Source: Kushneria avicenniae
GTDB lineage: Bacteria > Pseudomonadota > Gammaproteobacteria > Pseudomonadales > Halomonadaceae
Reading direction: 5' to 3'
Length of the DNA stretch: 64,000 nt
NCBI RefSeq assembly: GCF_900112585.1
Contig: NZ_FOLY01000005.1
Location: 186,001-250,000, forward strand
Part shown: piece after piece, positions 43,941 to 51,606 of the stretch
Position numbering within the stretch: the stretch's first letter is position 1
Layout of the letters: every line of letters begins with the position of its first letter
Program-made: the position numbers and the translations under genes
The notes under the pieces: generated by a model
The model's database searches: none
What the model was told of the DNA's origin: nothing
The model's input: the letters and a program-made list of their open reading frames with translations, nothing else

Positions 43941-44732
43941 ATGGCCACGGTATCGGCTCACGCTCTGATGCTGGGCTATCAGCGTCGCCGGATTCTCGAT
44001 CAGCTCGAGCTGGATCTGCCCGAGGGAAAAATCTCGGTGCTGGTGGGCAGCAACGGCTGCGGCAAGAGTACGCTGCTCAAGGCGCTGGCGCGGCTGCTGT
44101 CGCCCTGGTCCGGGCAGGTGTGTCTTGATGGCACTGACATTCATCAGCTGCCCACCCGTGAGGTGGCGCACCGGCTCTCGCTTTTGCCCCAGCAGCCGGT
44201 CGCTCCGGAAGGCATGACGGTACGCCAGCTGGTACAGCTGGGTCGTCATCCGCATCAGCGCTGGCTCTCACAGTGGTCGCCGGATGACGAGCATCAGGTG
44301 GCCCGCGCGCTGGAGCGTACCGGTCTGGAGGCGCTGGCCGATCAGGTGGTGGATACGCTCTCGGGCGGACAGCGCCAGCGTGCCTGGATTGCGCTGGCGG
44401 TGGCCCAGAACACACCGCTGATGCTGCTTGATGAGCCCACCTCCTTTCTGGACATGAATCACCAGATGGAGGTGCTCGATCTTTTGCATGAACTCAATCG
44501 CGAGGAGGGGCGGACCATCGTGATGGTGCTGCACGACCTGAATCTGGCCGGTCGCTACGCCGATCACATGGTGGCGCTTCGGGCCGGGCAGGTATATGCC
44601 CGGGGCACGCCCGCGCAGGTGATGATCCCTGAGCGGATCGAGGCCATTTTCGGGCTGGCCTGTCGGGTCATCGAGGACCCGTGCTCCCACACGCCGCTGT
44701 GTATTCCGCTGAGCCGACAGGCGCGCTCATGA
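43941..44732 (+). CDS. Iron-siderophore ABC transporter ATP-binding protein (FecE/FhuC-like)
   Basis: A 263-residue ATPase. Walker A is GSNGCGKST (about residues 36-44), the Q-loop is in SLLPQQPVAP, the signature is LSGGQRQRAWIA (about 136-147), Walker B is LMLLDEPTSFLD and the switch His is in MVLHDLNLA. It powers the two FecCD permeases from the cytoplasmic face. Its stop codon overlaps the next ATG (ATGA), giving a fully coupled operon with the reductase. Confidence 0.95.
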   Translation: MATVSAHALMLGYQRRRILDQLELDLPEGKISVLVGSNGCGKSTLLKALARLLSPWSGQVCLDGTDIHQLPTREVAHRLSLLPQQPVAPEGMTVRQLVQLGRHPHQRWLSQWSPDDEHQVARALERTGLEALADQVVDTLSGGQRQRAWIALAVAQNTPLMLLDEPTSFLDMNHQMEVLDLLHELNREEGRTIVMVLHDLNLAGRYADHMVALRAGQVYARGTPAQVMIPERIEAIFGLACRVIEDPCSHTPLCIPLSRQARS

Positions 44733-45523
44733 GTGGCGCGAGAGACTTCACGCCGCAGACGTGGGCCTTTCTGACCGACACGCTGGCGCTGGTGTCGGCG
44801 CAGCACTCGGATGTCCGCGCAGCTCGAGTCGCTGAGCTGTGCGAGCCCGCCTGCTGCGCTCGCATGCTCGATCAGCTCTCACCCACCATCGGCTCGCCCG
44901 GTCGACGCGTGACGGCGTCGCTGCTCTCCAAGCGGCTGGGATTTTTACTGACCGGGGCTGGGCTTTATGCGCTGTCGGCCTGCAATCGGGTGCTGGATGT
45001 CTCAAGCGATAACTGCCTGATCGAGTGGGCGCACGATGGCGGCCGCTGGACCTCCTCGCTGCCGCTTGTGACGCTTGAAAGCATCTCGCTTGACGGTGCC
45101 GATCGGGAGGGGCTTCGAACGAGGCTGGTGACGCAGCTGTTTGCCGGCGTGATGCAGCCGCTGTGGCAGACATTTCACGAGGTCAGCGGCGTGCCGCTCA
45201 GCATGCTGTGGGAAAACGCCGCCGTGCGCGTTTACTCCCTTTACGAGCGCCGCATGGCGAAACTCGATGATCCGCAGGCCAGAGCGCGACGCGATGAGGA
45301 TTTCAAATTTTTGCTGACGGCGCCGCCGTCCCTGTTCGGCGCCCCCTGGAACCCGCTGGCCCGCTTTTATTACCCTGAAACACCGACAGAGGATGGCCGG
45401 ACACAGCGCTTTCGGCGTACCTGCTGTCTCTATTTCAAGGCCACCTGTCCGGCCGAGTACTGTCAGAGCTGTCCGCTGTTGAAGCCGCGGAGACGACAGT
45501 CCGGGACGGGCTCGCTAATATAA
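44729..45523 (+). CDS. Siderophore-iron reductase, FhuF-like [2Fe-2S] protein
   Basis: A 264-residue protein read from ATG 44729, coupled to the ATPase gene. A longer frame to 44681 runs inside that gene. The FhuF-type body has SLLSKRLGFLL and PLWQTFHEVSGVPLSMLWENAAV. The C-terminal cysteine motif TCCLYFKATCPAEYCQSCP supplies the CC and CxxC ligands for the unusual [2Fe-2S] cluster of FhuF, plus one extra Cys. It should reduce the imported ferric siderophore in the cytoplasm, releasing ferrous iron. It completes the operon begun at 38763. Confidence 0.88.
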   Translation: MSGARDFTPQTWAFLTDTLALVSAQHSDVRAARVAELCEPACCARMLDQLSPTIGSPGRRVTASLLSKRLGFLLTGAGLYALSACNRVLDVSSDNCLIEWAHDGGRWTSSLPLVTLESISLDGADREGLRTRLVTQLFAGVMQPLWQTFHEVSGVPLSMLWENAAVRVYSLYERRMAKLDDPQARARRDEDFKFLLTAPPSLFGAPWNPLARFYYPETPTEDGRTQRFRRTCCLYFKATCPAEYCQSCPLLKPRRRQSGTGSLI

Positions 45524-45586
45524 GACCGGGAACCGACCGCGACGACGGTCGAAAAATTACTGCCAAACAATTAAAAAGGGCGCTTC

Positions 45587-47179
45587 ATGTTGACCCCGCT
45601 TCTCTACTGTCGCCGCCGTCTGGCGGTACTGGCGACGCTTGGTGCTGTCACGATACTGATGGCTGCACCTGCCAGCGCTGACGACACGCTCACGGCGCGC
45701 AGCGCCGACATCATGGCCGAGCTTCGCGATCAGCCGCCGAAGCTTCGCATGTTCCTGCAGCGCATGCCCAAGGGCGGTGATATACACCACCATCTGTGGG
45801 GCACCCCCTGGCCGGAGACGCTGCTGAAAGAGGCCGGCCGGGCCGGCATGTGCGTGCATGCCGATGGCTCGGCGATCGCGCCGACACCCTGTGAGGGGGA
45901 GACGCTGGCCCCTGCCGAAGGTCTGGCACAGCGTGACAGCGCGCTCTACGCCGAGCTGCTCAATGCCCTGTCGATGCGCAATACACCCATCGGGCCCGGC
46001 ACGCCGCCGGTGGATGGCCACGACCAGTTCTTTTCGACCTTCGACCGTTTCGCCCCGATCGCCGCAGCCTCGCCCGGCGCGCTGCTGAGCGCCTCGAAGC
46101 AACTGGCCGCCGGGGATCACCTGAGCTATCTCGAAACCATCTCCAACCCTGGCGCCGTGCACGCCTTCGGTGCCATGGCGCAGTCGCGCGGGCTGGATGT
46201 TGATGATCTTGACGCGGCCTGGCAGGCGCTGTCGCCGCAGATCGATGAGTCACTGGCAGACGCCCGCCACGAAACCGATGAGATGTTTGCCACAGCACAA
46301 TCAAGGCTGGGCTGCGACGGCAACAAGGCCGCGCCGGGCTGTGACGTGACGGTGCGTCTGCAGGGTTTTGCCGTACGTACCCAGCCGCCCATGGCGGTCT
46401 TTGGGCAACTGATGATGGCCTTTGCGCTCGCCGATGCCGACCCGCGCTATGTCGGCGTCAATATCGTCGCGCCGGAGGATAACCCGGTGGCGCTTGAGGA
46501 CTACGACCGCCACATGCAGATGCTGGCCTTTCTGTCGAAGCGCTATCCCGGGGTGCCACTGGCGCTGCATGCCGGGGAGCTGACGCTCGGCCTGGTGCCG
46601 CCGTTCGAGCTGCGTGATCACATCGAAAAGGCCGTCGATATCGCCGGTGCCCGCCGCATCGGCCACGGTGTAGACATTGCCTTTGAACGGAATGCGCCGC
46701 AGCTGTTGCAGACCATGGCGGAGCAGGACGTGGCGGTGGAGATCAACCTCACCAGCAATGACGTGATTCTCGGGGTCCGTGGTGAGGAACACCCGATCAA
46801 TCTCTATCGCGATGCGGGGGTGCCGCTGGTGCTGGCCACCGACGATCAGGGCGTGTCTCGCATCGATCTGACCCATGAGTACGAGCGCGCCGTCACCGAG
46901 CAGGGGCTCGACTATCCGGCACTCAAGCAGATGGCGCGCAACAGCCTTGAGTACAGCTTTCTGGCGGGTGAGAGCCTGTGGGCGACCGGCGAAACAGGCA
47001 AAACGCGCGTCGCCGCCTGCCAGAGCGCTTCGCTTGATGCCGCCCCGAAAGGGCAGTGCGCCGACCTGCTGGAACACAGCGATCGCGCTCGGCTGCAGTG
47101 GCAGCTCGAGCAGAATCTGCTGGCCTTCGAGTCAGCGGTCACGCAATGGCCGCAGTGGCTGGGCGGGGCGTCACGCTGA
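45587..47179 (+). CDS. Secreted adenosine deaminase-like enzyme (ADGF/CECR1-like)
   Basis: A 530-residue protein with a signal peptide (LAVLATLGAVTILMAAPASA, residues about 12-31), so periplasmic or extracellular. The metal-dependent deaminase fold is complete: HxH in GDIHHHLWG (H67, H69), LHAGEL near 327-332 (Zn His and catalytic Glu), IGHGVD near 361, and ATDDQGV near 417 with the final Asp ligand. It is much longer than cytoplasmic Add (about 330-350). The extra N-terminal region and two cysteine pairs resemble the secreted ADGF group. It probably deaminates external adenosine to inosine, feeding purine salvage. Confidence 0.88.
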   Translation: MLTPLLYCRRRLAVLATLGAVTILMAAPASADDTLTARSADIMAELRDQPPKLRMFLQRMPKGGDIHHHLWGTPWPETLLKEAGRAGMCVHADGSAIAPTPCEGETLAPAEGLAQRDSALYAELLNALSMRNTPIGPGTPPVDGHDQFFSTFDRFAPIAAASPGALLSASKQLAAGDHLSYLETISNPGAVHAFGAMAQSRGLDVDDLDAAWQALSPQIDESLADARHETDEMFATAQSRLGCDGNKAAPGCDVTVRLQGFAVRTQPPMAVFGQLMMAFALADADPRYVGVNIVAPEDNPVALEDYDRHMQMLAFLSKRYPGVPLALHAGELTLGLVPPFELRDHIEKAVDIAGARRIGHGVDIAFERNAPQLLQTMAEQDVAVEINLTSNDVILGVRGEEHPINLYRDAGVPLVLATDDQGVSRIDLTHEYERAVTEQGLDYPALKQMARNSLEYSFLAGESLWATGETGKTRVAACQSASLDAAPKGQCADLLEHSDRARLQWQLEQNLLAFESAVTQWPQWLGGASR

Positions 47180-47195
47180 GCAGGCAGGGCAGGGG

Positions 47196-48386
47196 TCAAT
47201 GCGCCGCCACCGGGCGGCGCAGCACGCTGACCAGCACGCTCAACGACAGCAGCATCACGAAGACGCCGTAGACATCAATCGTGGCTTCAAGACCGAAATG
47301 CTGGGTGGCGATGCCAGCGGCCAGCGCCGGCAGGCTGGCGGAGAGGTAGCTCACCACGTAGAACACCGCCATCAGTGATGAGCGCTCGCTGGCCGGTGCC
47401 AGTGGCATGACCGCGCGCAGTGCCCCCATGAAGCCCGAGCCAAACCCCAGCCCGGCAACGCCATAGCCGGTAATCAACAGCACAAGACTTGGCAGGTAGA
47501 CGCTGATCAGCACCAGTACCAGCCCGGTGGGCAGCAGGGTGCTCGAGATCAGCAAAATGGTGCGGGTCGTGAAGCGGCGAAAGCGCCAGACGCTGATGCC
47601 GCCCATGACCGATAAAATGCAGGCCAGCAGCCCACCCATCAGGGCGCTGTGAAATCCGGCGACCTGCTCGGCCAGCGCCGGCCCCAGCGACAGGCTGAAG
47701 CCACCCAGCGCCCAGGCGGCCACGTTGGCCGGCATGGTGCGCACGAACGTGGGCAGAACGACGGCCGGCACGCGGGCGCGCGGCGTCATCGAGGCCAGCG
47801 CGCCCGGTCGGCGCGTCACGCTTTCTTTCATGCGACCCAGCCCCAGCATCTGCCAGGCGAATATCACGATCATCACGACATAGACCAGTCGCAGCGGCCA
47901 GGGGGCTCCGGCCACCAGCACGCTGGCGCCCAGCGCTCCGAGTCCCATGCCGATCATGGGGGCAACGCTTGCCATGATCGGGCCGCGCTGATGGTCGCTG
48001 TCCATCAGCGCCGCACTCAGTGCGCTGGTAACGATGCCGGTCGCCAGGCCCTGCAGGAGGCGGGCGGCGAACAGCCATGCGAGATCGGTGGCCAGCAGAA
48101 AACAGCCCATCGAAGCCAGCTCGATCACAAGGCCTGCAAGGATGACCGGACGGCGGCCGAGATAGTCCGACAGCGCGCCGGTGAACAACAGCGTCACCAG
48201 CAGCGCAAACAGATAGCTGGCAAACACCAGGGTGAGCATGAACGCGGAGAAATGCCAGCTCTCCTGATAGAGCGGATACAGCGGCGTGGGCACGCCGGAA
48301 GCGGCCAGAAACGCCATCAGCACCAGGGTGTAGAACACCAGCTGACGCGGACGGGCAACGTCCGGGGCCGTGACATCACGGGACAT
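47196..48386 (-). CDS. MFS transporter
   Basis: A 396-residue permease with 12 predicted helices, read from ATG 48386. An extension to 48464 is soluble-looking and unsupported. MFS landmarks are GVPTPLYPLYQESW in helix 1, the loop 2-3 motif GALSDYLGRRPVILAG (about residues 66-81) and RLLQGLATGIVTSALSAALMD in helix 4. The second half keeps the central loop (LGRMKESVTRR). The substrate is unknown; drug or small-metabolite efflux is likely for this subgroup. It is convergent with the adenosine deaminase (16 bp between stops), and a nucleoside link is only a guess. Confidence 0.88.
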   Translation of the reverse strand: MSRDVTAPDVARPRQLVFYTLVLMAFLAASGVPTPLYPLYQESWHFSAFMLTLVFASYLFALLVTLLFTGALSDYLGRRPVILAGLVIELASMGCFLLATDLAWLFAARLLQGLATGIVTSALSAALMDSDHQRGPIMASVAPMIGMGLGALGASVLVAGAPWPLRLVYVVMIVIFAWQMLGLGRMKESVTRRPGALASMTPRARVPAVVLPTFVRTMPANVAAWALGGFSLSLGPALAEQVAGFHSALMGGLLACILSVMGGISVWRFRRFTTRTILLISSTLLPTGLVLVLISVYLPSLVLLITGYGVAGLGFGSGFMGALRAVMPLAPASERSSLMAVFYVVSYLSASLPALAAGIATQHFGLEATIDVYGVFVMLLSLSVLVSVLRRPVAAH

Positions 48387-48700
48387 GAGAGGCGATACCT
48401 TGAGCGATAAAAAGCGTTGAAGTGGCGCCAGTGTAGGGGATTGTCTCGCCACCGGCAGTGGCATCTTTCAATCGAGGCCATGGCCTGACCCTCATGAACC
48501 GATCAAGCCGTCGCTTCAGGGCCCTCGGCAGTGGCGGAGAAAACTTTAGCGAGAAAGTTGAATAGGGCATGAATTCGCATTCATTCCTGCTCATTGACCC
48601 CGGCGCGCTCATGGCACCCTTGGCGCCATGATGTGAAGGCAGCCGCTGGAGATGACACCCGGCGGTCTGCACCACGACCGTCGATCAGGAGAGTCAGGGC
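48387..48700. other. 314-bp divergent intergenic region between the MFS gene and flhF
   Basis: No gene is supportable. The flhF side contains the sigma-54-like element at 48612-48626. The rest (48390-48600) shows no strong hairpin or repeat apart from two AATTCGCATTCATTC-like AT-richer steps near 48570. Confidence 0.4.
48612..48626 (+). promoter_or_regulatory. Sigma-54-like -24/-12 promoter element upstream of flhF
   Basis: TGGCACCCTTGGCGC keeps TGGCAC and the GG-N10-GC spacing of sigma-54 promoters, though TTGC is replaced by GCGC. It lies about 75 bp before the flhF start. In Pseudomonas and Vibrio flhF is transcribed with sigma-54 and FleQ/FlrC-type activators. Confidence 0.35.
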
Positions 48701-50995
48701 ATGGGGGTACACCGTTTTATCGGCACCAGCGCACGCGACGCCATGCGCCAGGTGCGCGAAACGCTGGGTGACGAGGCGCTGATTCTTTCCAACCGCCAGG
48801 TCGATGGGGGGGTCGAGATCGTGGCGATGCTGGATGCCGATCAGCAGAGCCTGACCGGCCATGAGCGCCCGCCCGAACCCGCAGCGCCGTCGCCTGTCGC
48901 GCCTGATCCCGAGCCGGCACCGCGCCCGGTCTCTGTCACCGCCCCGCAGGAGATGCAGGCCTTCAGCGCGCAGCTGATGAATGAATTTGCCGCCATGCGC
49001 GATCTGCTCGACAGCCGCCTGAGTGCCGCACCGGCGCCTGAAGAGGCAAAAGCCACACCGGCCACCCGCCTGCGCCAGCGCATGATTGGCGTGGGGTTCA
49101 GTCAGACGCTGGTGCGCGAGCTGATCGCATTGCTGCCGGCAGAGTTTGCCGACACCGCCGATGAGGAGATCGACGAGGCGCTCAATGGCTGGATCAGTCG
49201 TCAGCTCGCCGCCCGGCTTGAAACCCTGGACGCCAACAGTGACCTGCTTGCCGAGGGCGGGGTGATGGCGCTGATCGGGCCGACCGGCGTGGGCAAGACC
49301 ACCACCACCGCCAAGCTCGCCTCGCGCTACGTGATGGCCCACGGCAACCGCGATGCGGCGCTGATTACCACCGACAGCTACCGTATCGGCGCTCAGGAGC
49401 AGCTGCGCATCTACGCGCGCCTGCTGGGCGTGGAAGTACACGCGCTGGAAGGCGATGGCGATCTGGGCGCGCTGCTGGCACGGCTCATGACGCCGCGCCG
49501 GGCGCTTTTACAGATGCAGCGGGCCACGCCCAAACGCACCATCCTGATCGACACGCTCGGCATGAGTCAGCGCGACCCCCGGCTGGCGACCGAAGTCGCG
49601 CGTCTCGGCGAGGCGGGCGTGCCCATTGCGACCCTGCTGGTGCTGGATGCGGCCAGTCACGGCGATACCCTCGAGCAGGTGGTGGCGGCCTATCAACAGG
49701 CCGCAGCGCAAGCCGGCACGCCGATTCGCGGCTGCATTATCACCAAGCTGGATGAGTCCGCGCGTCCGGCAACCGTGCTGGACATTCTGGCCCGCCATCG
49801 GCTGCAGGTACTGTTTGTGGGCAACGGTCAGCGCGTACCGGAAGACCTGGCCGCGGTGGACGTCGCTGCATTGGTGCATGAGGCGCTCTCGGTCGACAGC
49901 GCCTCGCCGTTTGGCTATGACGCGGCCACGCTTGCCGAGATGGCCGGGCAAACGCGTCAGTCGAAGGCGCACGCCCTGTCGCGTGATGTGGTCAGTCACG
50001 GCCGATCGCTGCAGGCGATGTTCGAGACGCTGGCCAGGCGGGCCCCGGGCACGACGCTGCTGGAGCAGCTCTGGACCCACGGCATGAGCAATGCCGCCAG
50101 TGAGAGCTTTGCCGCCCACATGGCCGCGCGCGCACCGATCACGATGGCCCCGGGGGAAGAGCAGGCGCTTTGGTGGTCGAAGGAGAAGGGCTCACGCCGG
50201 CAGGACTGGCTGATGCCGCTGGTGTCGCTGGACGACCACGGTCTGCCGCTGCCGCAGACCTGGCTGCGCCACCGCCTGCCGACCTCGGAGGCCGAGCGCA
50301 TGCGCTGGGCGCGCGAGACCCATCAGAGCGTCTGGCATCTGATGGCTGCGCCGCCGGCGCCCGGGGAGATGCACCGCCTGTCCGCCGACCGGCAGCTGTG
50401 GATGGCCGCGGCCACGGCGTCGCGCCAGGTGCGCCACCAGGGTGAGCGTCAGCGGCTGGTCGATCTGGCAGGTCTTGCCGATGAGGTCGATCAGCGCCAG
50501 TGCCGCTGGCGCGGCCGCACGGTCACCATGGTGCTCTCCTGTCTGCCGGCGCTGTACGAGACGCGCGGCAGCACCGCGTCGGTCGAGGTGCTGGTGTGGT
50601 ATGCAAGGCTTCATGATGTCGATGACAACCGCGTGCTGGCGCAGCGCTACTGGCTCTCCAACGCCGTGACCGGCCGCGATGTGGCCTCCAGACTGGCCCG
50701 GGCCGTGGCGCTTGAGGGGCTCGAGGGATTGACCCGGCAGGCCATGCGCCGGCTGGAAGAGCACGGCGTGGCACGCAGCGATCGTGAGACCCGGCTACAG
50801 CTGGCTTCCGGGTTGGCAGCACTGGCCACCCGGCTGGAGCTGTGTGGTGAGGACTGGGCCATGGACGTACGTGCTCAGCTGTTCAATCTTTCCGGCGGCA
50901 CGCGCCGACGCACCGGCACCGTGCTGCTGGAAGCGCTGCTGCAGGCCTTTACGGCTCGTGATGCCCTGAGAGAGGCCCGGGGAGCCGGCGCGTGA
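48701..50995 (+). CDS. flhF: FlhF-type SRP GTPase with a long C-terminal extension
   Basis: A 764-residue protein. The N-terminus (VHRFIGTSARDAMRQVRETLGDEALIL) and the low-complexity Pro-rich linker (about residues 50-75) are typical of FlhF. The GTPase has GPTGVGKTTTTAKLA (about 192-206), TTDSYRIGAQEQL, DTLGMSQRD in place of the common DTAGM, and ITKLDES. FlhF places and builds polar flagella at the membrane. Known FlhF proteins end soon after the G domain (about 400-500 residues). Here about 330 further residues, Trp/Arg-rich and helical, match nothing I recognise. No FleN/FlhG, FlhA or FliA gene is adjacent, which is unusual. Confidence 0.88.
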   Translation: MGVHRFIGTSARDAMRQVRETLGDEALILSNRQVDGGVEIVAMLDADQQSLTGHERPPEPAAPSPVAPDPEPAPRPVSVTAPQEMQAFSAQLMNEFAAMRDLLDSRLSAAPAPEEAKATPATRLRQRMIGVGFSQTLVRELIALLPAEFADTADEEIDEALNGWISRQLAARLETLDANSDLLAEGGVMALIGPTGVGKTTTTAKLASRYVMAHGNRDAALITTDSYRIGAQEQLRIYARLLGVEVHALEGDGDLGALLARLMTPRRALLQMQRATPKRTILIDTLGMSQRDPRLATEVARLGEAGVPIATLLVLDAASHGDTLEQVVAAYQQAAAQAGTPIRGCIITKLDESARPATVLDILARHRLQVLFVGNGQRVPEDLAAVDVAALVHEALSVDSASPFGYDAATLAEMAGQTRQSKAHALSRDVVSHGRSLQAMFETLARRAPGTTLLEQLWTHGMSNAASESFAAHMAARAPITMAPGEEQALWWSKEKGSRRQDWLMPLVSLDDHGLPLPQTWLRHRLPTSEAERMRWARETHQSVWHLMAAPPAPGEMHRLSADRQLWMAAATASRQVRHQGERQRLVDLAGLADEVDQRQCRWRGRTVTMVLSCLPALYETRGSTASVEVLVWYARLHDVDDNRVLAQRYWLSNAVTGRDVASRLARAVALEGLEGLTRQAMRRLEEHGVARSDRETRLQLASGLAALATRLELCGEDWAMDVRAQLFNLSGGTRRRTGTVLLEALLQAFTARDALREARGAGA

Positions 50996-51022
50996 GCCCG
51001 GCGGTCATGAACGAGGGCCACC

Positions 51023-51478
51023 ATGTCCAGTGATCAGGCCAGCGGCCTGCGCCAGTGGTCACAGGCACGCGCGTCAAACGTGGATCGACCGGTTCCGGCG
51101 GTGCTGGTGGTCATGGTCTGGACCCATGACCGCGCAGCGATCAGGGCGATGGTGTCGCAGCTGCGGCTGCCTGCGGGGGTGTCCGCCTGGCAGCCCCGGG
51201 TGCTGGTGCTGTCCGAGCCGCTGCCCGAACCTCTGCCGGCGTCTCTGTCCGAGTCATCGTGCTGGGTGCTTCATCCGGTGTCGCTGCCGCCCCGGGAGGC
51301 ATCAGGGCTGGCCAGTGCCCTGCGAGTGCTTTATCGCGCCGGTATGCCGCAGACCGTGCTGCTGACGGCGCCCGAACCCGGACTGGTCCGGGCCGCGCGT
51401 GATTATCTGGGCGTGCGGCTGGTGCAGGATCAGCAGGCCTGGCAAGAGGCTGTCATGGCGGCGTCCGGCGCGGGTTAA
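51023..51478 (+). CDS. Hypothetical protein downstream of flhF
   Basis: A 151-residue protein beginning 27 bp after flhF. It alternates strands and helices (AVLVVMVWTHDRAAIRAMVSQL, RVLVLSEPLPEP, TVLLTAPEPGLVRAARDYLGV), suggesting a small alpha/beta domain. There is no P-loop, so it is not FleN/FlhG, which usually occupies this place. No signal peptide or membrane helix is evident. It is probably co-transcribed with flhF. I do not recognise the family. Confidence 0.6.
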   Translation: MSSDQASGLRQWSQARASNVDRPVPAVLVVMVWTHDRAAIRAMVSQLRLPAGVSAWQPRVLVLSEPLPEPLPASLSESSCWVLHPVSLPPREASGLASALRVLYRAGMPQTVLLTAPEPGLVRAARDYLGVRLVQDQQAWQEAVMAASGAG

Positions 51479-51606
51479 GGTAGACGTCAGGGCGATGTTG
51501 ATGAAATACTTCGCATCCTTACGTTTTTCTCCACGCCGCCGTTTCCTGCCAGCAGGCACTATCGCCTGCCGGCGGCGTGCGTCGTTCACAATGTCGATCA
51601 TTTCCA

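Noticed and set aside
45534-45551. Terminator after the FhuF-like gene (CGACCG-N6-CGGTCG)
   Set aside because: The stem is only 6 bp, is followed by A residues rather than T, and lies just upstream of the next gene.
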